The notes under the pieces were generated by a model, which ran no database searches, was not told where the DNA came from, and worked only from the letters and a program-made list of their open reading frames with translations. Shown piece by piece: positions 45,254 through 55,722 of a stretch of 64,000 nucleotides of DNA. How positions within the stretch are numbered: the stretch's first letter is position 1; each line of letters starts with the position of its first letter. A program made the position numbers and the translations under genes. The stretch covers positions 3,410,001 through 3,474,000 of the forward strand of contig NC_087092.1 in assembly GCF_963855985.1 (NCBI RefSeq), written 5' to 3'. Source of the stretch: Ostrinia nubilalis. Taxonomy: Eukaryota; Arthropoda; Insecta; Lepidoptera; Crambidae.

Positions 45254-48117
45254 TCTCTAAAACAAAATATCTTAAATTGGCGCTGTATAATGCTGGATCT
45301 TTGGGAACCGGTCATGATGACTTTATCGTGGCAATGAAAAGGTTTGACGCGGATGTAGTTGCTATAAACGAGACTTGGCTGCCGGCTGGCCAGGAGGCGC
45401 GTGCGCCTGTCGTGCCAGGGTACAAGCTGCGCAACGCCCCACGCCCGCGACACATGCGTGGCGGTAGGGGCGGTGGCGTCGGGTTTTATGTCAAGCGGGA
45501 TCTACGCGTGCGCTTTTTGAAGCACCCCGTCGCAGATATTGAACAGTTGTGGTTGTCAACACAGGTGAATGGCTTCCGTGTTGTAATCGGGACGGCATAT
45601 AGACCTCAATGGGTTAACGAGGATACATTTCTTGATGCACTGACGGAATCAGTGGTTTCCCTCGCGAACCACGATTGCCTTGTTCTGTTGGGAGACTTTA
45701 ATATTAATTTACTAGATAATCGCGATAGTAGGGTTTCCAAATTGGAGGGTTTTCTTCAGTATTTGGACCTAAAGCAGGTCGTGCGGGAACCAACACATCT
45801 ATCCGCTAACTCCGACACTCTTATAGATTTGGTCTGTACAAACTGTAAAATACGAGATGTTTTTGTTTCTAACATTACCGGGTCCATCGGCCACAAAATG
45901 GTTAATGTCATTCTTTCACTGAAGAAACTTAAGCTCCCCGCAAAGGTGATAACATTTAGACCTATAAGGGATATTGACTTGGCTCAGTTTGAGACTGATT
46001 TGTCCGCGATAGACTGGGAGGAGGTGTCAAGTATCCCTAGTGTGGAAGATATGGTTGGCGAATTTAACGACCGGCTTCTCTCTCTTTTCGATATTCACGC
46101 GCCGCTAATTACGAGAAAGATCAAACCGGCTCAATCGCTGCCGTGGATAACGAACATGATCAAATTTATGATGAACCTTCGTAATGAGGCATATGAAAAA
46201 TATCGACGCACAAAATCTATAGTACATAAGAAATACTATAAAGATCTTAAAGCCATTGTTTCCACTAGCATTTATAATGAAAAACGCGCTTATTTTAATC
46301 ATTTTGTTAATAAAAATGTCAGCAATGGTAAAGCATTTTGGCGAAATGTAAAGGAAAAGGTACTGTTGAGCGCCGATGAAAGCGATTGCTTGCCGGAATG
46401 TTTCGATAACGCTAACAACATTAATTCTCATTTCTTAAATGTACCTGGGACCAATACCATTTCAATTTCTCAATTGTCATATTTTGTTCATCATCGCTTT
46501 GACGATTCCAAGCCACCATTCACGCTGTGTCCTGTTAGGGAGTTTGAGGTAGCAAAATATATTAGCGCCATTAAATCTAATGCAATTGGTAGTGACGGCA
46601 TCAGCAGGGACATGATCGTGCTTACTCTACAGCAATCGTTACCTGTTATTACCAGTATTATCAATAGCTCAATAGCGACAGGGGTATTTCCTCATCAATG
46701 GAAAAGTGCACTGATAACCCCATTGCCGAAAGTCGATCACCCCGCCGAACTAAAGGACCTTCGACCGATAAGCATTCTTCCATTTCTATCAAAAATATTG
46801 GAAAAGGCAATACACGCGCAACTGGTTAAATACATAGAAGGCAATAGGCTCCTTCCGTCCCATCAATCTGGTTTCCGAAAAGGCCGTGGTACTGTCACGG
46901 CACTTCTCGATGTGACCGATAATATACTTGCCGATCAGGATGATGGACGGGGCACTTTGATGGCACTGCTGGATTTCTCACGTGCATTCGATAGTATAAG
47001 CATCCCATTGCTTCTTGCCAAGATGTCTTACTATGGTTTCGACACTCATACAGTTACATGGTTTGCGAGCTATCTGAGTGGCCGGCATCAATCGGTCAAA
47101 CTTCGAAAGGAAGACGGTTCATACTCGATTTCGGAGCCCAGTGTGGTCAATCGTGGGGTTCCTCAGGGTTCTATATTGGGTCCACTCTTGTTTATTTTAT
47201 ATAGTGCAGACCTGGTACATGTAATCAAACACTGCAAATACCATTGTTATGCAGACGATGTTCAACTTTATATCGCCAGTGACCCAACTGAGATACATGC
47301 TGCCTCACGCGCACTGAACGATGATTTGGACGCTATTGCTATCTGGTCAAATGACAACGCTCTGTCACTGAATCCGACTAAGTCTAAGCTTATGGTTCTT
47401 GGTTCGTCAAAGTTGACTGAAAGGATTGTGAACGCTGATCCTGTAGTAAAAATTATGGACACAGTTATTGAGATGGTTAAGGAAACGAGAAATCTGGGCA
47501 TCGTTTTTGACGCTGGTTTGCGCTTCGAGAGCCATGTGCTGGGTCTCGTCAGAAGCTGTTTCTATCGACTGAAGATTTTATACAAGGTCCGTAATCTTTT
47601 GTCCGAAAAGTCGCGTATCGTACTCTGCGAATCGCTGGTATTGTCACGACTTAATTATGGTGACCTCGTGTACGGGCCACGCCTCTTGAGTAAAACGAAA
47701 CGCATGATACAACGTGTGCAAAACGCATGTGCCCGTTTTTGCTTTAATATACCTCCACGAACACATGTATCACCGTTTCTAAATAGTGCGTCCATGCTGA
47801 ATATGGAATCCCGCAGAAGGCTACATATGGCCACCATTATGTTCGATCTCGTTTCGCTAGAAAGTCCCGAGTACCTGCATGCTAAACTGAGGTTTTCTGA
47901 TTTCCATAGGCGTTACGGGCCTGGTCTGCCCAGATCTGCCCGTGTACCCCTAGCGATGCACAAGCACAGAACTGTAGGTTTCACAGGCAGTTTCCGCTAC
48001 CAGGCTACTAAGTGTTGGAACAATATACCACCTCCAATAAGAGCGGCCAAATCAAAGCATGCATTTAAGACTCTGCTTAAATCTGCATTATTGGAGTCGC
48101 AAAAACCTGTAACCTGA
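45250..48117 (+). CDS. LINE B ORF2: AP endonuclease and reverse transcriptase
   Basis: This 955-residue polyprotein carries out target-primed reverse transcription. Residues 1-220 form the endonuclease: LYNAGSLG, INETWLP, YRPQW, LLGDFNINLLD and DTLIDLV are present. At the expected SDH site the sequence reads SIGHKMV, so the catalytic Asp appears replaced by Gly. RT follows from about 490: WKSALITPLPKVD, LRPISILPFLSKILEKAI, HQSGFRKGRGTVTALLD, MALLDFSRAFDS, GVPQGSILGPLLFILYSADL and CYADDVQLYI with both catalytic aspartates. A C-terminal domain with YGDLVYGP and a KCWNNIPPPIR ending is typical of the jockey group. There are no stops or frameshifts. The start overlaps the preceding stop (ATGA). 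Confidence 0.93.
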   Translation: MISKTKYLKLALYNAGSLGTGHDDFIVAMKRFDADVVAINETWLPAGQEARAPVVPGYKLRNAPRPRHMRGGRGGGVGFYVKRDLRVRFLKHPVADIEQLWLSTQVNGFRVVIGTAYRPQWVNEDTFLDALTESVVSLANHDCLVLLGDFNINLLDNRDSRVSKLEGFLQYLDLKQVVREPTHLSANSDTLIDLVCTNCKIRDVFVSNITGSIGHKMVNVILSLKKLKLPAKVITFRPIRDIDLAQFETDLSAIDWEEVSSIPSVEDMVGEFNDRLLSLFDIHAPLITRKIKPAQSLPWITNMIKFMMNLRNEAYEKYRRTKSIVHKKYYKDLKAIVSTSIYNEKRAYFNHFVNKNVSNGKAFWRNVKEKVLLSADESDCLPECFDNANNINSHFLNVPGTNTISISQLSYFVHHRFDDSKPPFTLCPVREFEVAKYISAIKSNAIGSDGISRDMIVLTLQQSLPVITSIINSSIATGVFPHQWKSALITPLPKVDHPAELKDLRPISILPFLSKILEKAIHAQLVKYIEGNRLLPSHQSGFRKGRGTVTALLDVTDNILADQDDGRGTLMALLDFSRAFDSISIPLLLAKMSYYGFDTHTVTWFASYLSGRHQSVKLRKEDGSYSISEPSVVNRGVPQGSILGPLLFILYSADLVHVIKHCKYHCYADDVQLYIASDPTEIHAASRALNDDLDAIAIWSNDNALSLNPTKSKLMVLGSSKLTERIVNADPVVKIMDTVIEMVKETRNLGIVFDAGLRFESHVLGLVRSCFYRLKILYKVRNLLSEKSRIVLCESLVLSRLNYGDLVYGPRLLSKTKRMIQRVQNACARFCFNIPPRTHVSPFLNSASMLNMESRRRLHMATIMFDLVSLESPEYLHAKLRFSDFHRRYGPGLPRSARVPLAMHKHRTVGFTGSFRYQATKCWNNIPPPIRAAKSKHAFKTLLKSALLESQKPVT

Positions 48118-48580
48118 TTGCGCCTTGGTAGTGGTTTCTGATCTGGTCCAGTGGTTTCATGCGTGGTTGTTTTGTTGAACCCTGGCATAATTTGCATAAT
48201 TTTTATTTTTATATTATTTTTATCAGTGTATTTTCTCCTTTCCTCTTTATCATAAATATCTTAATCTATTTAGTTATATTTATGTACTTAAACTCACCAC
48301 ACCCCAACCGTCACGTTGACGTGTTACGCGCGTTCTTTCGTCCTTAGGCTATAGCTGAAAATCAGTGGTTTGCTTTTAAGTAAACCAATTACTGAGCTAT
48401 TGCCGTTTTGCATTGCTGCGACACACATTTCTGTATAAAGTGTGTACCTATATTGTATGTCATAATGATTTTTTTTTTTCTTTTTATTTCTGTCTTACCA
48501 TACCATGTCATATTGTCCTGAGGGTACTATTTTGTCCTACTTTTGGTACTTTCTGTTTGTAATGTGTGTTTCTGTTATGC

Positions 48581-48610
48581 AAATAAACGTTTTATCTATC
48601 TATCTATCTA
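48581..48610 (+). terminator. LINE B poly(A) signal and (TCTA)n tail
   Basis: AATAAACGTTTTATC is followed by TATCTATCTA repeats that run directly into the TCTATTGA target duplication. A tetranucleotide tail instead of poly(A) is common in this LINE group. Confidence 0.8.
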
Positions 48611-48618
48611 TCTATTGA

Positions 48619-48738
48619 TGTCTTTGAACGCAGGTATTACATAAAGATTTTTTTTAGCTACCTCTTAAATTCTCAATTCAAATGGTTGTTTAAGTACAAG
48701 AGTTCAATACTGTTTCAGAGAAGTTTTTGTTTCTTTTT
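48619..48738 (+). pseudogene. transposase-like frame, right-hand part
   Basis: This continues the frame of 42819-42890 across the LINE B empty site (DVFERRYYIKIFFSYL) and remains open to a TGA at about 48750. It belongs to the enclosing DNA transposon. Confidence 0.45.
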
Positions 48739-49180
48739 ATTTCGTTATTGACTATTGATAGTTGGTTTGATGGAAAGTAAAAGTAAGAACCTTTTTATGT
48801 TTTGTACCTAGGCTTAAAATACATTTTTGTTAACAAAGTTTGCTAAAAAATGAAAAGTCTTATTATAAATAATTCATAATTAAAATTAAAATAAATAAAT
48901 AAAGTTGATTCCTAAAAATAACACTGTTTTAGTATGTCTATGTCTTTTCCCTGTCCATAATGTTTCCTCCCCTGTGCACCTTGTCTCTACCCTGGACTGA
49001 GTATTTACCCTGGTCGCTTATAAAACGAGAAAAAACCAACAAATTGACTGGCCACTTTGTAAACATTTTCAACTTAAAGGTTTCCATAAAACAGATATAT
49101 ACTTAAGTAAAAATATTTAAAAAAATGCCGTGCCGTCGCTCCATACAACACATTACCTCTTAACTTAGAATGACCCCTAT

Positions 49181-50351
49181 AACAAATTGTGTTAATGATG
49201 GTATTCCAGTGTCAGTTCTGTTCCTCGATATGACAAAAGCTTTCGATTTTGTATGCCACAAAGTACTTCTTTCGAAACTTTATAAATATGGTATTCGCGG
49301 ACCATGCTACACATGGATCGAAAGCTATTTGTCACAGAGAGAACAATGTGTGGTAACTCAGAAGTATTGTCCTAAAAGTAGATGTTTAGAGAACTATGTA
49401 TCATCATGTGAAGTTAATAAATTTGGAGTGCCTCAGGGTAGTATCTTGGGACCGCTTTTGTTCCTTCTGTATATTAATGATCTACCCAGAAGTATACCAC
49501 ATGAATGTATCTTGTTTGCAGATGATACCACTGTTGTTATCAAAGGTGATAAAGATAAAAATTATTTATGTCATGAAAGTGATATAAACATGGCATTATG
49601 TAAGGTTATTGAGTGGCTTAATAGAAACAATTTAAAAGTAAACATAGATAAAACAAAATACATACAATTTGGTACACATAAAAAAATACAACCGAAACTT
49701 AACATACATTTTAAGGGACAGGTAATTAACGCTGTTCAACATACAAAATTTTTAGGAATAACTTTGGACAGTCATTGTGATTGGAAGCAACATATATTTG
49801 AAATCTGTTCAAAGCTGAATAGGTTTGTTTTCGCTCTTAGACGTATTAGTCAAATTGTATCACAAGAGGCTGCTATCACTGCTTACAATGGCTATGTAAA
49901 TTCATCTTTGCGCTATGGAGCTTTAATCTGGGGAAACTCTGTACATAGGGATAAGGCATTTATTATGCAAAAGAAATGTATTCGAGCTATTTTTGGACTA
50001 CAACAAATAGACTCCTGTCGTCCCTTTTTTAGAAAATATAATCTGTTAACTTTACCTTGCCTTTACATTTTTGACTGTTGTTTATTTGTCCAACAAAATC
50101 AAGACTTGTTTATTCAGAAATTTCAAATTTCAAATCGAAACCTACGCTCTGTATACAGAAATAAACTAGTAAGGCCTCAGACAAAATTAACACTAGCATC
50201 AAGGAATGCTTTTATTATGTGTATAAAAATATATAATAAACTACCAGACGATTTTAAAGAACTAAAATTCTCAAAATTTAGAAATGTTATTAAAGAATGG
50301 TTAACTAAAAAATGTTTTTATAGTGTACAAGAATACCTAGATTATAAATAA
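49181..50351 (+). CDS. LINE A ORF2, 3' part: reverse transcriptase catalytic half and C-terminus
   Basis: It resumes the frame broken at 41258: 1763 nt before plus 1171 nt here make 978 codons including the stop. It contains VSVLFLDMTKAFDFV (first catalytic Asp), FGVPQGSILGPLLFLLYIND and LFADDTTVVI (catalytic DD), then thumb and C-terminal blocks (FLGITLDSHCDWKQHI, LRYGALIWGN, IRAIFGL, KIYNKLPDDFKEL). An ATG at 49170 inside the transposon end lets it look like a separate 393-codon gene, which it is not. Sequence is intact, so LINE A was probably whole until the transposon landed. Confidence 0.93.
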
Positions 50352-50485
50352 ATATGTTTAGATATAAAAATTAAAAATGTGTATACGCCTGAAAGGGTAG
50401 GATCAAGTGATACTCTGTAATTAATTTAAGATCTTTCTGTAACCTTGTTTCTATACACAATAAAGAACTTACTTACTTACTTACT
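50352..50485 (+). terminator. LINE A 3' UTR, poly(A) signal and (ACTT)n tail
   Basis: AATAAA at 50459-50464 is followed by AACTTACTTACTTACTTACT, a tetranucleotide tail that marks the LINE A 3' end near 50485. The 5' end of LINE A lies somewhere before 38043. No matching target duplication was found. Confidence 0.8.
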
Positions 50486-53400
50486 ATTGACTTATCTTTA
50501 GTTAGAAGACCAGTATCTCGTTGAGTTCTACTTGCGAAATAAGTCATACGTGGTTCCGCATAAAATGAATCACTGTTAGTAGCAGATTGATCACGAACTT
50601 GGTTAATTAAGGGGCGTTTCTACAATCTTCCGGCTTGGTATTAAATACGTGCCTAACAGAGACGTGCAATTGACTCACACCTTTTCATTGTAACACTGCG
50701 AAAAGCACCCTTCTACAACAGAATTGAAATTTTGTCTTACTCTTATAACGCCTTGTGAGGTGTGTACGTTACTTCACGAACTCCACTTACATTCCGAAAG
50801 GCAGAAAAGAAAGTCTTGATCATGATTCTCTTTTTTAACAACACTTGGTATTATAATGCGGATAATTTCCCCGATCTCTTGCAGCTCGTTCGGAACCAAT
50901 TACTATAGTATTGGTCACATTAACAACAGACAAGTGAAAGCTCGTAATTATGTACATGATGGCAATAATGAGGATAGCTGGCGTATGTTCAATAATGTTG
51001 ATATTTTGTTACCTGGGTTTGATGGATATGTTTTAAATTACTATCACCATATCTGTATCTTAAGAAAGATCCAGTGTCATAGTGATAACCTGCGTGCATT
51101 CACAAATGTGACACCGTTAGCCTTTCGCAAAGGAGCGGGCGATAATGTAGCCGTTGCTGTCGTAATGAAAAACTACGTGAGAACAAACGGAGTGTCGAAG
51201 TATTTACTACCAGATTTGGCATGACGCGATGAAATGTGGAACTGGTTTGATGCTCGTTAAGACGCGCCGTAGAGTCTCACGTATCAGAACAAAAAGCGAG
51301 CCGGGAACAGGGCCGACCCGTTTTGGACAATACCTGGGCTGACACTTGAATGCCGATGCGCTGAGGCTGCGACATCTCGGCTGCCCGCTGCATTGCTCAA
51401 CCCATGTGGAAATCTACGCTCTGATATCTTGATTCCTCAAAATAGCGTTAACAATAAACAATGGGCTACAGAATTCCGTATTTGAATAATGCACGCTTAT
51501 GGCATGCAGTTTGTATCTTGACTGATTACTGGTCTTATTTCAAAATGGGTAACATGTTATTTTGCATTTGTAACCGTCAGAGAACTCGGGATAATTGTAG
51601 ACGGCAAAACAAGATTGATTACGTAATCAATTATTTAGGAAGGTCGTTGAAACATTGTGGAATAGATAAAACAGTTAATGGTTTTAAAATTGGTTAGAAC
51701 ATTTGATAATAGATCCGTAGTTTAGACTCGCGCTAGCTATAAAGTTGTAGTTAAGGAAATTATTGTTAAGGTGTGTTATAAACCCGTCTGGCTGAATTGC
51801 ACACTTCCCGGTGCAGTAGGAGGTTAAATTTTAGCACTAGCTCCCTTTGTGCGTTGCTCGGGTCACCGACCCTTAATTGCCCTACTGCGCTCAGCCCGGT
51901 GCAATGCTCCAGTAAAATTCAGCATAACAAGCCTTTATTAGGCTCTGACTGTGCTTCCTTGAATCTTAATAGATTTATGGAACAAGCAACAGTGTTAATA
52001 ACTCTAAAGGAACATTGTTATTTACCTAAGATAAACAATTACTTTTCGTTTTACTTTTTAAAGGGCTTTAGCTTAAAAAATGGATTTAAACTAGGTACTT
52101 TAGGGGAAATCTTCCAAAAAACATATCAAAGAGTTGTCAGTGTCGAGTATGTAGCACTAAAACATTCAAGTTGTGTAGCTGAATCCGTCGTTTCTTATTG
52201 CGATTCATTGTTTTTCCGCTTCAATTAGCGGGCCCGTTTCACATGTTTGTTTTACAATCGTATTAGCTGCAACGTCGTTTTGTATAATGTTACTTACACC
52301 GGATAAGCCGCAAAACGAAGCCGGTCGCTGTATCCGTATCGAGTGACTGGTGATTCATCGCGGTGAAGCAGCCCACGGTTTCTGAATCCCGAAACCTTTT
52401 GTGGAATGTTTTTGCAAGCATCGAAAGTTGATAGCATCGATTTAATCGATTACACCAATGAATCACTCAATTCAACGAAATATCGACAGATCTAATTAAC
52501 TGTTTTGCATCATAACATTCCGGAGTTCTCAAAAGCGTTATTAACTTTTTGTTCCCATCGATTCACGATATTGTAGACACTAATGGTTTAAATTCCGATG
52601 AAATAAATATAAAAATAACTGCATTGGTCACGCTAATTTGTTATTTGTAAGTGTACAGTTTTCCGTTCCACTGTATCCGTTTATTGCACAGCTACTTGGT
52701 AATTTGGATCATATATTTTCTATTGACGCTGTACATATAGTAGTATATTTAATGGCTATGGTGTTCAATAAATAAAACCTGTTCTATTATGTTCGAGAAG
52801 TGGCACTATTGTCAAGATACGAGTAAATAATGAACGTCCTGTTTTGCCCAAACAAGGAAGTGTGAATGTAGAGTAATTGGCTGGACCAGGAAATTGCTAA
52901 AAGGTTTCTTAGGTTCATCGATCATCAAAGACTTGGTCTAGTTCGCCCACTTCCTTTTTAGAAGTGAAATGTGGCGATGAAAGTGCACACCGCAGACCCT
53001 TTGCGGTGGACGCAGTATCGGCATGATGATCGCTACGCAGCTTTGTGTCCGAGCTAACGCTGATATGATTTGGATTGACGTCAGCTTTATAATTCTCAGA
53101 ACACGTGAAGCATTGGAAACCTACGTGCGATTAATTAACCTCAAATCCTTTCTGGCTTTTTTTGGCAGTTTTCTCCACTTTTACAACGACAACATTCTTT
53201 CTTTGGAGGTTATTAATGTTTTGTCTCCCAAAAGGAGTTTCCAATGACAATGAAAACGACCAGATCATATAAGGCTTGATTAACTATGTTTCCCCGTTAG
53301 CTTTAAGCAAATATTATATATTCGGCCTTCCACGGCTTCATAATCAAGAACGAGCTATCCCAAACTTCCATCGTGGCCAATTATAACATTTACTAGCAAT

Positions 53401-54157
53401 TAAAGAGACGGTTTTTGAATTTATGGAGCAATTAAGGCCATAATCCCTTATGAAGGCTGGCTATGCAGTTACGAAATATGCACGCTGCAAGTTCGCGAGT
53501 AATCTGAGACTCATTTATCGCACTGTAGAAGGTTTTAATTCGTTCTTAGAACCTCAACCAATTTGGTAAACAGAAGCGAATTCCACTTTGGGTTGAATTG
53601 AAGACAAGATGAAGCAAGCACTCTTGGTGCTAGTTGCTGAAAGTTTAATACCATGTGTGTATTATTTGAAATTACTTGACTATCTGACAAGTTATCAATT
53701 TGTGTTGAAGTCGAGTTACTTAATTGAGCACTAAATGATTGATTGTTTGTTCAGTTGAAATAGATTGTCACTAGCCACAGTTTGATCAAGTACCCAATCT
53801 AAAGTGGGCGTTTAATTAGCCTAATCTTACAGCTCGTCATACCTCCACGTCTTAGCCTACATTTGGATCGTTCAATAGAAACGGGAGCCGTATTCTTATC
53901 CAATATGAGCGAGCATGCTCGTGCATACTGTAAACAGATATAATTAAGGTCGTGGCGAGACCATATTGATGTAGCCCGATCAATATTCATAGCCGGCGCG
54001 AGCGCAACTACAAGGTAATACAGCCAGTTCAGTTAAAACGTAAGTTAATTAAGATAGGTTCTACAATTGAAATAATTTTATGTCCAACTACTATTTTTTC
54101 AACTATCAATCTAATTAGTAGTAGGCAACCTGTAGTCGTCGCATTAGGAACATTCTA
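50486..54157. other. noncoding stretch, no gene seen
   Basis: Open frames at 50856-51224 (122 codons), 51461-51697 and 51797-52228 (143 codons) match nothing I recognise, have no clear splice sites and are AT-typical. A pair of inverted CCCGGTGCAGTAGG / CCTACTGCG motifs lies near 51808-51895. I see no TIR element or LINE. The stretch could be intron or intergenic DNA. Confidence 0.5.
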
Positions 54158-55720
54158 CACACACCGGCAGATTTAGCGGAACGCAAAAAAAAGTATGAAA
54201 ATAAGGAAAATTACTACTGATCTATGAAATATTTATTATACAAAATAAAGAGATAATTAAAATAAAATAAAATAACATAGATTTTTTAAATATTTAGTCG
54301 TTTTTATTTAATAAAAAATCATCGAAACGAAATTTCAATTTTTCAGTTTTGAACAAAAATTAGAAATTGTGGCCAGATTAAAAATTAGGGTAGCTTATCA
54401 CTAACCAAATGAATTAATTAATGATGGGTATTTCCCCCTCTTGCTCTGATGATGGTTTCCATTCATCTGAGCATGCTGCAGTTAATGTTATGAAGGGTAT
54501 TTTGGGGCAATGTCTGCCATTCCTCTAGTAACGCGTTTCTCAACACCACCGGTGGTATTCTGAATTTAACACATCTTTTAAGAAAGTCCAAAACATGCTG
54601 TATAGGATTCTTGTCTAGGGATCTTGCCAGCCACTGCATCATGGGTATATCCAAATGGTTTAGATGTGCCTGTACTGAGCGAGCACTGTGAAAACGAACA
54701 TTATCGTGAATTAAACTAAAGGAGTCCACAATAAATGGAGTAAATGGCACATCATGTTCTTTTAAAATGTTCCTAGTGTACCATTCAGAAGTCGTATTTC
54801 CTCCATCACCCACCACTAACTCCGTGCGAGCTCCCAAACAAATCCTTCCCCACACCAGAATTAAGCTACCTCCATAAACCACGATATTTTCAAAATGAAG
54901 ACCAAATGTTACGTTCTCTTTGTGTCTCCATATTCGCTATCTTCCATCGATCTGGTTTAAGAGAACTCTGCACTCATAAGTGAAGAGATCATGCCTCCAG
55001 TCGTTCAAGACCCAATCACGATATTCACGTGAAAAGTTCAATATGTTTTTTCGGTGCTGTGTCACAAGTTGGAGCTTTCTCGGGTATGCACGACCCTATA
55101 CCAACTTCAGTAAATCTCCTGTGAACTGTGGGCTCAGTCACTCTTACTCCTCGAGTGTCTTTAAGGTTATTTCTGGCTTGAACAGCAGGTAACCGCGACT
55201 TTCTGAAAACTCGAAGTTGTAAAAAACGGTCATCCCGTCGCGAAGTACGCCTTTTTCTGACTTGAACCCTCCTCCTAACGACAGAAATGATCAATCTGTA
55301 CCGTTGGTTACTGCCATGGGTGGTCGATACTGATCAACGACGTCTTTCGGCAGCCGATTTGTATGCATGGCCGTTACTTCTCATTTCATCTGCCTTAATG
55401 ATTTCTGACGGTGCTAAGCTGGGCATAATAAACCCTTATAAGTAACTGAATGCTTACACAACAAAATTCTCAGAAAAAAAAAACATCTTTCACGTAAAAG
55501 AAATCCAAATTAGCAAAAGCTTCATTCAATTCAAAACACTCAACGAAACTGTTGATGGGGTAATTTAAACAAAATAATTTAAAGAAATATACTGTTGGCA
55601 ATTATTTTTTTCATATTTAGAATTAAATTAAAAAATAATGTCATAATTAGGCATTTTTTTCCTAAAATAATGATGATATTGATGCTTTTTTTTCCGTTCC
55701 TCTAAATCTGCCGGTGTGTG
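54158..55720 (-). mobile_element. Tc1-type transposon, 1.56 kb, dead
   Basis: The ends CACACACCGGCAGATTTAG and CTAAATCTGCCGGTGTGTG are perfect 19 bp inverted repeats, extended imperfectly to about 36 bp, with TA on both sides (54156-54157, 55721-55722). The minus strand holds a broken transposase. Confidence 0.93.
54463..55294 (-). pseudogene. Tc1-family transposase pseudogene
   Basis: On the minus strand 55294-55025 encodes the DNA-binding helix-turn-helix part (SRRDDRFLQLRVFRKSRL, then VRVTEPTVHRRFTEVGI). 54882-54463 encodes the DDE half (VWGRICLGARTELVV, IHDNVRFHSARSVQAHLNHL, then NPIQHVLDFLKR). The second catalytic Asp survives (HDN). The first is lost (TYECR in place of SDES-like), and the final Glu is Gln (NPIQHV in place of NPIEHV). 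Stops separate the halves. The protein is inactive. Confidence 0.9.
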
Positions 55721-55722
55721 TA

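Larger units (their letters stand above)
42891..48610 (+). mobile_element. LINE B: apparently full-length non-LTR retrotransposon
   Basis: It is flanked by TCTATTGA at 42883-42890 and 48611-48618. A GC-rich start (GAATGAGACGCGCGGGGCGC) is followed by about 500 bp of 5' UTR, ORF1, a hydrophobic middle frame, ORF2, a 3' UTR with AATAAA (48581-48586) and a (TCTA)n tail. All frames are open, so this is a young insertion. The RT and endonuclease place it in the jockey/CR1/L2 assemblage. The exact clade needs a tree. Confidence 0.9.
41259..49176. mobile_element. 7.9 kb DNA transposon splitting LINE A, with CTAT target duplication
   Basis: The left end GGGTCATTCTAAGTTAAGAG-GTA (41259-41281) and right end TA-CCTCTTAACTTAGAATGACCC (49154-49176) are perfect 23 bp inverted repeats. 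CTAT lies on both sides (41255-41258, 49177-49180). Excising the element and one CTAT leaves the LINE A frame uninterrupted. Without nested LINE B it is about 2.2 kb, including an RTE tail. CCCCTGG/CCAGGGG motifs are repeated near both ends (41445, 41643, 42003, 42022, 42041; CCCTG at 48947, 48968, 48993, 49011). A 4 bp duplication with GGG ends does not let me name the superfamily. Confidence 0.93.

Noticed and set aside
49170..50351. A separate 393-codon reverse transcriptase gene
   Set aside because: Its ATG lies in the transposon terminal repeat. The frame continues LINE A ORF2 exactly across the empty site.
50856..52228. Open frames of 122, 78 and 143 codons as host genes
   Set aside because: No family resemblance, no splice signals and no codon pattern I can see. 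Lengths are within chance for the region.
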